Positions 1-7,631 are shown, counted from the stretch's first letter. The stretch: DNA of 39,504 nt from JBFXIE01 sp050176255 (GCF_050176255.1 NZ_JBFXIE010000032.1), one strand, 5' to 3'. The notes: generated from the sequence alone by a model not told the origin. Numbers and translations: made by a program.

Positions 1-112
1 GGCGCTGCTGCGCCAGCCCCTGCACGATGCCGTGGAACACCGCGTCGGCGGCGGTCACGGGGGCGATTTCGGGAGCGTCGTCAGCGGGCTCGGGCGGCAG
101 GGTGGGCAACAT
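1..112 (-). CDS. N-terminus of a divergent, probably GntR-type transcriptional regulator (partial)
   Basis: An open frame starts at an ATG at 112-110 and runs leftward off the window, giving 37 codons. It begins MLPTLPPEPADD and continues with a stretch like the first helix of a winged-helix GntR protein (DAVFHGIVQGLAQQR). It is divergent from the acyl-CoA dehydrogenase operon, and the gap holds a palindrome fitting the FadR/GntR operator pattern, so I infer a local regulator. Too little protein is visible to be sure of the family: the call rests mainly on context and the operator. No convincing Shine-Dalgarno is seen upstream of this ATG. Confidence 0.45.
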   Translation of the reverse strand, partial: MLPTLPPEPADDAPEIAPVTAADAVFHGIVQGLAQQR

Positions 113-160
113 GGGCGGGCGGCAGGAGGGAGGACAAACATTATCACAGCGTGACAGGGC

Positions 161-189
161 TTGTTTCCAATATTGTCTGACAATATCAT
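161..189 (+). promoter_or_regulatory. Candidate sigma-70 promoter for the acyl-CoA dehydrogenase operon
   Basis: A -35-like TTGTTT (161-166) and a -10-like TATCAT (184-189) are separated by exactly 17 bases. The palindrome at 170-186 fills nearly the whole spacer and runs into the -10. The start codon of the dehydrogenase is at 237, leaving a short leader. This is a pattern match only; no transcript data. Confidence 0.5.
170..186. promoter_or_regulatory. Palindromic operator, GntR/FadR-type pattern
   Basis: ATATTGTC-T-GACAATAT is a perfect 8-base inverted repeat around one central base. Its core TTGTCTGACAA (173-183) fits the FadR-subfamily GntR half-site pattern TnGTnnnACnA exactly. It sits between the divergent regulator and the catabolic operon, and over the promoter spacer, where a bound repressor would exclude RNA polymerase. 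A ligand such as an acyl-CoA or hydroxy acid would presumably relieve repression; that part is inference. Confidence 0.6.
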
Positions 190-236
190 CTGCAACGCGC
201 CAGGCGTTCTGGCGCTTCATTTCAAAGAGGCCCTGC

Positions 237-1436
237 ATGGACTTTTCCCTCTCCCCCGAGCTGCTCGCCTTGCGCGACAAGGTGCGGCAATTCATCGCCG
301 AACAGGTGATTCCGCTGGAAAACGACGGGCGCCAGTCGCACCACGGCCCCGATGAGGCGCTGCGCAACGAGCTGGTGTCGCGTGCCAGGGCGGCCGGGCT
401 GCTCACGTCCCACGCCTCGCGCGACATGGGCGGGCTGGGGCTGTCGCATGTCGCCAAGGCCGTGGTGTTTGAAGAGGCGGGCTACTCCTGGCTGGGCCCC
501 ACGGCGCTCAACATCCATGCGCCGGACGAAGGCAACATCCACCTGATGGAAGAGGTGGCCACGCCCGCGCAAAAAGAGCGCTGGCTGCGCGGCCAGGTGG
601 CGGGGCAGTGGCGCTCATGCTTTGCCATGACCGAGCCCGCGCCCGGCGCCGGGGCCGATCCGTCCATGCTGGCCACCACGGCGGTGCGCGACGGTGACGA
701 CTACGTGATCAACGGCCGCAAATGGTTCATCACCGGCGCCGAAGGCGCGCACTACGCCATCATCATGGCGCGCATGGAGGACGGATCAGCCACCATGTTC
801 CTGACCGACATGGGCCGGCCCGGCATCGTGCTGGAGCGCAACATGGACGCCATGGACAGCTGCTTTACAGGCGGCCACGGCGTGCTGCGCTTTGACAACC
901 TGCGCGTGCCCGCCAGCGATGTGCTGGGCGAGATCGGCAAGGGCTTTCGCTACGCCCAGGTGCGCCTGGCGCCCGCGCGACTGACGCACTGCATGCGCTG
1001 GCTGGGCCAGGCACGCCGCGCGCACGACACGGCGCTGGCATACGCCCGCAAGCGCCACGCCTTTGGCAAGCCGCTGGCCGAACACGAGGGCGTGGGCTAC
1101 ATGCTGGCCGACAACGACATGGACATGCACACCGCGCGGCTGCACATCTGGCACACGGCGTGGCTGCTGGACCAGGGCGAGAAGTGCAACTTTGAGTCCA
1201 GCCGCGCCAAGGTGGTCTGCTCCGAGGCCGAATGGCGCGTGGTGGATCGCAGCGTGCAGATTCTGGGCGGCCAGGGCGTGACGGGCGAGACGCCCGTGAT
1301 GCGCATCTTCACCGACATGCGCGCGTTTCGCATCTACGACGGCCCGAGCGAGGTGCACCGCTGGAGCATGGCGCGCAAGCTGGTGCACATGGCCGAAAAG
1401 GCCGAGGCCGAACTGCTGCACGAAGGAGGGGCTTGA
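237..1436 (+). CDS. Acyl-CoA dehydrogenase, ACAD10/ACAD11/LvaC-like
   Basis: A 399-residue flavoprotein of the acyl-CoA dehydrogenase family. I chose the ATG at 237 (MDFSLSPELLALRDKV), because the residues upstream in frame are low-complexity and span the operator. The N-terminal helical domain is followed by the FAD/substrate loop FAMTEPAPGAGA, the beta-domain INGRKWFITGA, and the C-terminal helical domain with RKRHAFGKPL and QILGGQGVTG. Where classical medium-chain enzymes carry the catalytic Glu (YEG), this one has Asp368 in YDGPSEVHR, as in ACAD10/11-type proteins (DGPDEVH). With a kinase-like gene in the same operon, the likely substrate is a 4-phospho-acyl-CoA rather than a plain saturated acyl-CoA; that is inference. 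The gene ends 2 bases before the SDR start, so the operon is translationally tight. Confidence 0.85.
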   Translation: MDFSLSPELLALRDKVRQFIAEQVIPLENDGRQSHHGPDEALRNELVSRARAAGLLTSHASRDMGGLGLSHVAKAVVFEEAGYSWLGPTALNIHAPDEGNIHLMEEVATPAQKERWLRGQVAGQWRSCFAMTEPAPGAGADPSMLATTAVRDGDDYVINGRKWFITGAEGAHYAIIMARMEDGSATMFLTDMGRPGIVLERNMDAMDSCFTGGHGVLRFDNLRVPASDVLGEIGKGFRYAQVRLAPARLTHCMRWLGQARRAHDTALAYARKRHAFGKPLAEHEGVGYMLADNDMDMHTARLHIWHTAWLLDQGEKCNFESSRAKVVCSEAEWRVVDRSVQILGGQGVTGETPVMRIFTDMRAFRIYDGPSEVHRWSMARKLVHMAEKAEAELLHEGGA

Positions 1437-1438
1437 GC

Positions 1439-2215
1439 ATGGACAACGACGTGATGCAACGCTTTCGCCTGAACGGCAAGCGCGTGCTGGTGACCGGCGC
1501 CTCCAGCGGGCTGGGGCAGCACTTTGCCCGCCTGCTGGCGGCGCAGGGCGCCCAGGTGGCGTTGGCGGCGCGCCGCACCGACAAGCTGCAGGGCACGGTG
1601 GACGACATCAACGCCGCAGGCGGCCAGGCGCGGGCCTGCGCGCTGGACGTGACCGACAGCGCCAGCGTGCGCGCCTGCTTCGATGATCTGGCCGACTGGG
1701 GCGTGCCCGACGTGGTCATCAACAACGCCGGCGTGACCGTGACGCGCCCCCTGCTGGAGCAGACCGAGGCCGACTTCGACCAGGTGCTGGACACCAACCT
1801 CAAGGGCTGCTGGCTGGTGGCCACCGAGGCCGCGCGCCGCATGGTGGCGGCGGGCAAGGGCGGCTCAGTCGTCAACGTGGCGTCCATATTGGGCGAGCGC
1901 GTGGCGGGCGGCGTGGCACCCTATGCCATATCGAAAGCCGGCGTGATCCAGGCCACCAAGGCCATGGCGCTGGAGCTGGCGCGCCACCGCATCCGCGTGA
2001 ACGCGCTGCTGCCCGGCTATGTGGTGACCGACCTCAATCGCGACTTTCTGGCCAGCGAGGCGGGCGACAAGCTGCGCAGCCGCATCCCCAGCCGCCGCTT
2101 TGGCGAGCTGAGCGACCTGGACGGCCCGCTGCTGCTGCTGGCCAGCGATGCGGGCGCCGCCATGTCCGGCGCCACCGTGGCCGTGGACGGCGCGCACCTG
2201 GTGAGTTCGCTATGA
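1439..2215 (+). CDS. SDR-family NAD(P)-dependent oxidoreductase, LvaD-like by context
   Basis: A 258-residue classical short-chain dehydrogenase. The start ATG at 1439 follows a GAAGGAGGGG ribosome binding site and the upstream stop. Visible motifs are the nucleotide-binding TGASSGLG near residue 20, the NNAG motif near 95, the Ser of NVASILG, and the catalytic YAISK. It ends in AVDGAHLVSSL, typical of 3-oxoacyl/3-hydroxyacyl SDRs. It lies between the dehydrogenase and the kinase-like gene and overlaps the latter by 4 bases (ATGA). By analogy with LvaD in levulinate catabolism it would oxidise the 3-hydroxyacyl-CoA product. The exact substrate and cofactor cannot be read from the sequence. 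Confidence 0.85.
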   Translation: MDNDVMQRFRLNGKRVLVTGASSGLGQHFARLLAAQGAQVALAARRTDKLQGTVDDINAAGGQARACALDVTDSASVRACFDDLADWGVPDVVINNAGVTVTRPLLEQTEADFDQVLDTNLKGCWLVATEAARRMVAAGKGGSVVNVASILGERVAGGVAPYAISKAGVIQATKAMALELARHRIRVNALLPGYVVTDLNRDFLASEAGDKLRSRIPSRRFGELSDLDGPLLLLASDAGAAMSGATVAVDGAHLVSSL

Positions 2216-3252
2216 CCGGCGCAGTGACCCATCTGCCGCTTGGCGCCCTGGGCGACTACCTGCGCGCGCAGGGCCTGGCGGGCGCGGGCCCGCTGACCGC
2301 AACGGTGCTGGCGGGCGGACAATCCAACCCCACCTACCGCTTGACCACCGACGATGGGCGCCAGTACGTGCTGCGCAAAAAGCCCGACGGGCCGCTGATC
2401 GCATCCGCCCACGCTATCGACCGCGAATACCGCGTGATGCGCGCCCTGCAGGACACCGCTGTGCCGGTGCCGCGCATGCTGCATTACTGCGACGACTCGG
2501 CGTTGCTGGGCACACCGTTCTACGTGATGGAGTTCCTGCAGGGCCGGGTCTTCATGGACCAGTCCCTGCCCGGCATGCAGCCTGCCGAGCGCGGCGCCAT
2601 CTACCGCGACATGAGCCGCGTGATTGCCGCGCTGCACGCCGTGGACTATGTCGCGGTGGGGCTGGGCGACTTCGGCAAGGTGGGCAACTACGTGGGCCGG
2701 CAGATCGCCCGCTGGTCGCGCCAGTGCCGCGAATCCACCGTGCCCATGAACGAGGCCATGCACCGCCTGATGGACTGGCTGCCCGAGCACCTGCCCGCAG
2801 GCGACGAGACCACGCTGGTGCACGGCGACTACCGGCTGGACAACCTGGTCTTTCACCCCACCGAGCCGCGCGTGATCGGCGTGCTGGACTGGGAGCTTTC
2901 CACCCTGGGCCACCCGCTGGCTGATCTGTCCTACCAATGCATGTCCTGGCGCATTCCGCCGGCGCTGTGGCGCGGCATTGGCGGGCTGGACCTGGCGGCG
3001 CTGGGCATCCCGTCGGAGCAGGAATACGCAGGCTGGTACACCGCGGCCACCGGGCGCGACGCGGCCGGCGAGTGGGACTACTACCTGGCCTACAACCTGT
3101 TTCGCATGGCGGCCATCCTGCACGGCATCGCGCAGCGCGCGCAAGACGGCAACGCGGCATCGGCAGATGCGGTGGAGACCGGCGCCAAGGCCGGCCCGCT
3201 GGCCGAGCTGGGCTGGCAGGCCGCGCAGCGTTACATGGCGGGGCGGCGCTAA
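2212..3252 (+). CDS. APH-family kinase, ACAD10/11 N-domain / LvaA-like
   Basis: A 346-residue aminoglycoside-phosphotransferase-fold protein. The ATG overlaps the SDR stop (ATGA at 2212-2215). Key elements are the nucleotide-binding stretch LAGGQSNPTYRL followed by YVLRKKPDG, the catalytic loop HGDYRLDNL (Asp206) and the metal-binding VLDWELSTLGHPLADL. This last stretch is close to the kinase domain fused to acyl-CoA dehydrogenase in human ACAD10/ACAD11, and to LvaA, which phosphorylates 4-hydroxyvaleryl-CoA. The sequence is unlike drug-modifying APHs in that region, so antibiotic resistance is unlikely. Here kinase and dehydrogenase are separate genes in one operon. Function as a 4-hydroxyacyl-CoA kinase is inferred from family and neighbours. 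Confidence 0.8.
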   Translation: MTGAVTHLPLGALGDYLRAQGLAGAGPLTATVLAGGQSNPTYRLTTDDGRQYVLRKKPDGPLIASAHAIDREYRVMRALQDTAVPVPRMLHYCDDSALLGTPFYVMEFLQGRVFMDQSLPGMQPAERGAIYRDMSRVIAALHAVDYVAVGLGDFGKVGNYVGRQIARWSRQCRESTVPMNEAMHRLMDWLPEHLPAGDETTLVHGDYRLDNLVFHPTEPRVIGVLDWELSTLGHPLADLSYQCMSWRIPPALWRGIGGLDLAALGIPSEQEYAGWYTAATGRDAAGEWDYYLAYNLFRMAAILHGIAQRAQDGNAASADAVETGAKAGPLAELGWQAAQRYMAGRR

Positions 3253-3296
3253 TGGGGCAGCGCTAAGGGCGGTGGTTGCGGGGTGAGCCCGCAGGG

Positions 3297-5228
3297 TCAT
3301 TGGTTGGTGGCCGCCGACACTTCCTGCAGCTCCGTCAGGCCCTGCAGCACCTTCTCGATGCCGTCCTGGCGCAGGGTTTTCATGCCTGCGCTCAAGGCCG
3401 CATGACGAATGTCCGCGGCCGATGCGCGGTGGCGTATCTGCTGGCGGATGGCTTCGCCGCTGAGCATCAGCTCGTGGATGCCAAGGCGCCCGTGGTAGCC
3501 GCTGGAGTCGCACTCGCTGCAGCCCCGGCGCTGCCACAGCGTGACCTGGCCGTCGGCCCGGCCATAGTCCTTGCGCCAGCGCGCGACCAGCGCGGTGCAC
3601 GCCTCGGGGCAGTTGGATGCGCTGCTATCCAGGTATTGCGACGCCAGGGCCTGCAACTGCTCGTCGCTGGCGATGGCGGGTGTGCGGCAATGCGTGCACA
3701 GCCGCCGCACCAGGCGCTGCGCCAGTATGGCGAGCAGCGAGTCAGAAAAGTTGAACGGATCCAGCCCCATTTCCAGCAGCCGGGCCACGCTTTCGGGCGC
3801 GGAGTTGGTGTGCAGCGTGGACAGCACCAGGTGCCCGGTCAGCGAGGCCTGAATGGCGATGCGCGCGGTCTCCTCGTCGCGCATCTCGCCGATCATGATC
3901 ACGTCGGGGTCGGCGCGCAAAAAGGTGCGCATGGCGTTGGCAAAGGTCCAGCCGATGCGGGCGTTCACCTGTACCTGGCGCAGGCCGCTTTGCGTGATCT
4001 CGATAGGGTCCTCGGCCGTCCAGATCTTGCGGTTGGCCGTGTTGATGTCGCGGATCACCGAATGCAGCGTGGTGGTCTTGCCGCAGCCGGTGGGGCCCAC
4101 CACCAGCACCAGCCCGTAGGGCTTCTTGACGGTGTCGCGCAGCGCCTGCAGGTTGGCCGGGGTCAGGCCGATGGCATCCAGCGGCAGCGGCTTGGCGCCC
4201 GCCAGCAGGCGCAGCACCACGTCCTCCAGCCCATGCGAGGTGGGCACGGTGACCACGCGCAGCTCCACAGGCGGCCCGCCGAAGCGGGCGAAGTCGATCT
4301 TTCCGTCCTGGGGCTTGCGGTGCTCCGAGATGTCCAGGTCGGCCATGATCTTCAGGCGCGCCACCATGGCATAACGAAAGCGTGCAGGCAACTCCAGGTA
4401 GGGCACCAGATCGCCATCGACGCGCAGACGCACCCGCACGTTGCCGGGTGCGGGCTCGGTCTCGATGTGGATGTCGGATGCGCGGTGGGCAATGGCCTCG
4501 TCGATGATGGAATTGATCAGCCGCACCAGGGTGTTGTCGGACTCGGTGACCACGCTGGCCGTGGCGGCGTCGGTGTCCGGCACGGTGCTGCGCAGGTCGC
4601 TGGCCAGCTGCTGCGAGCTGGGCCGCGCGGCCAGCGCGTGGCCGTTGCGCGGCGCCGCGCCTGCCTGCGACGGGCTGTCGCCTGCGGGCGCGCTGTAGGC
4701 CCGGGCAATGGCAGGCATCAGCGAGCCGGGCGCCGCCTGCAGCGCCAGCACGCGGCGCTGGCTGAGAAAGCGCAGCTCGTCGAGCAGCGCGCGGTCGTGC
4801 GGGTCGGACATCAGCAGCACCAGCGCATCTTCGCGCGCCACCAGCGGCAGCACCGACTCGCGCTCGGCCACGGAACGCGGCACCAGGGCCAGCGCCACTG
4901 GGTCCGGCTGCAGGTGGCCGGGGTGCACCACGTATTCGCCCAGCCATGCAGCGATGGCCTGGCGCAGTGCGTCCTGGGTCAAAAGCCCTTCTTCCACCAG
5001 AATCTGGCCCACCAGCGGCAGGGCGCCCAGCTGGCGCTCATCGCGCTGGCGCAGCAGGGCATGCTGCAGATCGTCAGGCCGTATCAGGCCCGCGTTGACC
5101 AGGGCCTCGCCCAGGTGCTGGGCCTTGCCCACGGCAGGGTGCGAGGAGTTGGCCAGCTGCCACACCTCTTGCGCGGTGCGCGGTTCAAAATAAAGGCCGG
5201 GCGCAGAACTTTGCAGGCAGGGATCCAT
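3297..5228 (-). CDS. GspE/PilB-family secretion or pilus assembly ATPase (orphan)
   Basis: About 643 residues from the ATG at 5228 (MDPCLQSSAPGLYFEP). An alternative ATG at 5276 adds 16 residues and overlaps the xth stop; neither has a convincing Shine-Dalgarno. The N-terminal third resembles the MshEN/GspE-N domain (LGEALVNAGLIRPDDLQHAL and a second similar repeat). The ATPase core has Walker A GPTGCGKTTT, an Asp box (IWTAEDPIE), Walker B-like DVIMIGEMRDEETA and the His box LSTLHTNSA. A zinc-binding CxxC pair is present (CTHC and CSEC). These features fit a motor for type IV pili or type II secretion, but no pilin, inner-membrane platform or secretin gene is nearby, so its machine must be encoded elsewhere. 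It converges on the kinase gene at its 3' end. Confidence 0.85.
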   Translation of the reverse strand: MDPCLQSSAPGLYFEPRTAQEVWQLANSSHPAVGKAQHLGEALVNAGLIRPDDLQHALLRQRDERQLGALPLVGQILVEEGLLTQDALRQAIAAWLGEYVVHPGHLQPDPVALALVPRSVAERESVLPLVAREDALVLLMSDPHDRALLDELRFLSQRRVLALQAAPGSLMPAIARAYSAPAGDSPSQAGAAPRNGHALAARPSSQQLASDLRSTVPDTDAATASVVTESDNTLVRLINSIIDEAIAHRASDIHIETEPAPGNVRVRLRVDGDLVPYLELPARFRYAMVARLKIMADLDISEHRKPQDGKIDFARFGGPPVELRVVTVPTSHGLEDVVLRLLAGAKPLPLDAIGLTPANLQALRDTVKKPYGLVLVVGPTGCGKTTTLHSVIRDINTANRKIWTAEDPIEITQSGLRQVQVNARIGWTFANAMRTFLRADPDVIMIGEMRDEETARIAIQASLTGHLVLSTLHTNSAPESVARLLEMGLDPFNFSDSLLAILAQRLVRRLCTHCRTPAIASDEQLQALASQYLDSSASNCPEACTALVARWRKDYGRADGQVTLWQRRGCSECDSSGYHGRLGIHELMLSGEAIRQQIRHRASAADIRHAALSAGMKTLRQDGIEKVLQGLTELQEVSAATNQ

Positions 5229-5263
5229 TGCACAAATCTGGGGGGCTGTAACGTTTTGTGATG

Positions 5264-6079
5264 TTACGGCATCCATTCGTAGCCGATGGTGACGGGTGCA
5301 TGGTCGCTGAACTTTCGACCTTTGTAGATCTCTTCGGTGCGTGCCAGCGCAGCGATGGCGGGGGTTGCCAGATGGTAGTCCAGCCGCCACCCCACGTTGT
5401 TGGCGTAGGCCTGGCCGCGATTGCTCCACCATGTGTAGCAGGCGTCCGTCGTCTGCGGTTGCAGTTGACGGTAAACGTCCACCAGGCCGCCACCAGCGTC
5501 AGATGTGTGCAACAAATTTGTCATCCAGGCCCGTTCTTCGGGCAGAAAACCACTGTTTTTCTGGTTGCTGCGCCAGTTCTTCAGGTCGATCTGCTGATGG
5601 GCGATGTTGATGTCGCCGCACAAGATGAACTCGCGTTCGGCTTTCAGACGCATCAAGTGTGGGTGGAATTCATCAAGAAAGCGAAACTTGGCCTGCTGGC
5701 GCTCCTCGCCCGACGAGCCGCTGGGGAAGTAGGCGCTGATGATCGACAGGCGGCGCGCCGGCGTGTCAAAGCGCAGCTCGACATAGCGGCCCTCCAGGTC
5801 GAACTCGCTGGAGCCATACCCGATGACCACATCGCTGGGTTCATGGCGCGCGTAGATGCCCACGCCGGAGTAGCCCTTCTTGGCCGCAAAATGAAAGTGA
5901 CCCTTCAGCCCGGCGAGTTCTTCGAAGCGCCCTTGCATGTCGGCCGACTGGGCCTTGAGCTCCTGCACGCAAATACAATCCGGCCGGTTTTGGGCGATCC
6001 ATTCCTCGACCCCCTTGGACGCGGCCGAGCGGATGCCATTGAGGTTGAGACTGGTTAATTTGAACAAGGATGTATCCAT
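5264..6079 (-). CDS. xth: Exodeoxyribonuclease III (AP endonuclease)
   Basis: 271 residues from ATG 6079 (MDTSLFKLTSLNLNG); a TTG at 6067 would give MFKLTSLN, closer to the usual family start. The enzyme is a 3'-5' exonuclease and apurinic-site endonuclease in base-excision repair. Visible are the metal-binding Glu in CVQELKAQ, the GDINIAH motif (catalytic Asp, Asn), the C-terminal SDHAPVTIGY with the catalytic His, and WSNRGQAYANNVGWRLDY. Length is normal for the family. Its start codon overlaps that of pyrE on the other strand by two bases, so each gene's 5' control elements lie inside the other. The stop is 35 bases upstream of the ATPase ATG at 5228. Confidence 0.93.
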   Translation of the reverse strand: MDTSLFKLTSLNLNGIRSAASKGVEEWIAQNRPDCICVQELKAQSADMQGRFEELAGLKGHFHFAAKKGYSGVGIYARHEPSDVVIGYGSSEFDLEGRYVELRFDTPARRLSIISAYFPSGSSGEERQQAKFRFLDEFHPHLMRLKAEREFILCGDINIAHQQIDLKNWRSNQKNSGFLPEERAWMTNLLHTSDAGGGLVDVYRQLQPQTTDACYTWWSNRGQAYANNVGWRLDYHLATPAIAALARTEEIYKGRKFSDHAPVTIGYEWMP

Positions 6080-6788
6080 GGTGACAGACAGCGCGCAGAC
6101 AGTGGAGCAAGGATTGAACCCGGCCCGCCTGGCGCAGGATTTCGTGCGATTTGCTGTGGATTCAGGAGTGCTGCGCTTTGGTGAATTCAAGACCAAGGCA
6201 GGCCGCATGAGCCCGTATTTCTTCAACGCTGGCCTGTTTGACGACGGCGCCAAGCTGGGGCAGCTGGCGCAATTTTATGCACAGGCCCTGCTGGCCAGCG
6301 GCATCGAGTTCGACATGGTTTTCGGCCCCGCGTACAAGGGCATCCCGCTGGCGGCCACCGTGGCCGTCGAACTGGCGCGCCTGGGTAAAAACGTGCCCTT
6401 TGCCTACAACCGCAAAGAGGCCAAGGACCACGGCGAGGGCGGCACGCTGGTGGGCGCGCCCCTGCGGGGCAGGGTGCTCATCATCGACGACGTGATGAGC
6501 GCGGGCACCGCCGCGCGCGAGTCCATCGCGCTGATCCGCGCCGCGGGCGCCACGCCGCACGCCATCGCCATTGCGCTGGACCGCCAGGAAAAGGCCACCG
6601 AAAACGGCCAGGACGTGGAGCACAGCGCCGTGCAGTACGTGCGCCGCGAACTGGGCATGCAGGTCTGTACTATCGCCAGGCTGGCAGACTTATTGCAATA
6701 CCTATCGGCAAGCGGTGGTGATGCGCAAATGCACCAGCACCACGAGCGCGTGCTGGCCTATCGCCAGCGCTACGGTGTGAACGACTGA
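6078..6788 (+). CDS. pyrE: Orotate phosphoribosyltransferase
   Basis: 236 residues, the enzyme that joins orotate and PRPP to make orotidine 5'-phosphate in pyrimidine synthesis. I chose the ATG at 6078 because an AAGGA site (6066-6070) lies 7 bases before it. Conserved elements are FGEFKTKAGRMSPYFFN near the N-terminus, GPAYKGIPLA, the RKEAKDHGEGG loop with catalytic Lys, and the PRPP-binding VLIIDDVMSAGTA. It is divergent from xth with overlapping start codons and is followed after 23 bases by a DUF4124 gene on the same strand. Confidence 0.95.
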   Translation: MVTDSAQTVEQGLNPARLAQDFVRFAVDSGVLRFGEFKTKAGRMSPYFFNAGLFDDGAKLGQLAQFYAQALLASGIEFDMVFGPAYKGIPLAATVAVELARLGKNVPFAYNRKEAKDHGEGGTLVGAPLRGRVLIIDDVMSAGTAARESIALIRAAGATPHAIAIALDRQEKATENGQDVEHSAVQYVRRELGMQVCTIARLADLLQYLSASGGDAQMHQHHERVLAYRQRYGVND

Positions 6789-6811
6789 CGCGGCGAAAGC
6801 AGCAAAGGGGT

Positions 6812-7513
6812 ATGGGTTTGAAAGCAGGCACACGACACGCGGGCTGGTTCATGGCATGGGCTGCCATCGCAGCGTTGGGCGTGGCCCCGGCCTGGGCGCA
6901 GTCTGGCAAACCCGTGCAAGAGGTCTACACCTGCATCGACAAAAGCGGCCGGCGCATCACGGCCGACCGCCCCATTGCCGACTGCGTGGACCGCGAGCAG
7001 CGCATCCTGGATCACACCGGCACCGAGCGCCGACGCATCGGCCCCACGCTGACCGACCATGAGCGCGCAGCCCTGGAGGCGCAGCGCCGCAAAGAAGCCC
7101 AGGAGCGCGCGCGCATTGCCGAAGAGCGCCGCCGCGAGCGCGTGCTGATGGCGCGCTACCCCGACGAAGCCGCGCACCTGAACGAACGCGAGTCGGCCAT
7201 CACCCAGGTGGACCAGGTGATCGCCGTGGCCCGCAAGCGCATTGCGGACCTGCAAACCGAGCGCAAGCGCATCGACGCCGAGCTGGAGTTCTACCAGCGC
7301 AACCCCGCCAAGGCGCCCCTGAAGCTGCAGCGCCAACTGGCCGAAAACGACCAGGCCATGGACGAGCAACTGCGCTTTCTGACCACGCAAGACCAGGAAA
7401 AGCGCCGCATCCACCAGCGCTTTGACGCCGAGCTGGCCCAGCTGCGTCAGCTGTGGGCGGCGCAGCGGGCCGGGGCATCGCCCGTCGCGCCGTCGTCCAG
7501 CGAGGGGCGCTGA
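6812..7513 (+). CDS. DUF4124-domain secreted protein with long coiled coil
   Basis: 233 residues. An AAAGGGG site sits just before ATG 6812. Residues 1-30 form a Sec signal peptide ending around APAWAQ. A short DUF4124-type segment follows (VYTCIDKSGRRITADRPIADC), with two Cys that could form a disulfide. Residues from about 75 to 210 are a highly charged Arg/Glu/Ala-rich coiled coil (ERARIAEERRRERV; RIADLQTERKRIDAELEF). It is predicted periplasmic. Function of this family is unknown; nothing in the neighbourhood (pyrE upstream, a terminator downstream) assigns one. Confidence 0.75.
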   Translation: MGLKAGTRHAGWFMAWAAIAALGVAPAWAQSGKPVQEVYTCIDKSGRRITADRPIADCVDREQRILDHTGTERRRIGPTLTDHERAALEAQRRKEAQERARIAEERRRERVLMARYPDEAAHLNERESAITQVDQVIAVARKRIADLQTERKRIDAELEFYQRNPAKAPLKLQRQLAENDQAMDEQLRFLTTQDQEKRRIHQRFDAELAQLRQLWAAQRAGASPVAPSSSEGR

Positions 7514-7564
7514 CCGGCAGCGGCCGCAGCATACCGGGCACAGCGGGCCAAAGCGGCCAAAGAA

Positions 7565-7591
7565 AAAGCTCCCCAACTGGGGAGCTTTCAT
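7565..7591 (+). terminator. Intrinsic terminator after the DUF4124 gene
   Basis: A 10-base perfect stem AAAGCTCCCC / GGGGAGCTTT with loop AACT (7565-7588), followed by CATTTT. Placed 51 bases after the plus-strand stop and just before the converging gatB end; because the stem is flanked by A's on the left, it may work in both directions. Confidence 0.75.
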
Positions 7592-7631
7592 TTTGATAGC
7601 AGCTAGCGCTTGATTTGAGCGGGCTTCAGGC
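7592..7631 (-). repeat. Dispersed AGCGCTT/AGCTATT repeat, copy 1
   Basis: Reverse-orientation copy. Read on the minus strand it contains GCCTGA, CAAGCGCTAGC and TGCTATCAAAAT. The minus-strand GCC-TGA at its edge is the last codon and stop of gatB, so the repeat overlaps the gene end. Confidence 0.6.

Noticed and set aside
2212..3252. Aminoglycoside resistance gene
   Set aside because: The fold is APH, but the HGDYRLDNL...DWELSTLGHPLADL pattern and operon match acyl-CoA-linked kinases, not resistance enzymes.
3277..3293. Small hairpin TGCGGG / CCCGCA between the convergent kinase and ATPase genes
   Set aside because: Only 6 base pairs and no T-tract; it could be a weak bidirectional terminator but is not supported.
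2017..3600. 527-codon open frame on the minus strand opposite the SDR and kinase genes
   Set aside because: Antisense to well-supported genes, composition His/Arg/Gln-rich as expected of shadow frames in GC-rich DNA, no domain.
3276..5261. 661-codon plus-strand open frame opposite the ATPase gene
   Set aside because: Shadow frame; the minus strand has complete ATPase motifs.
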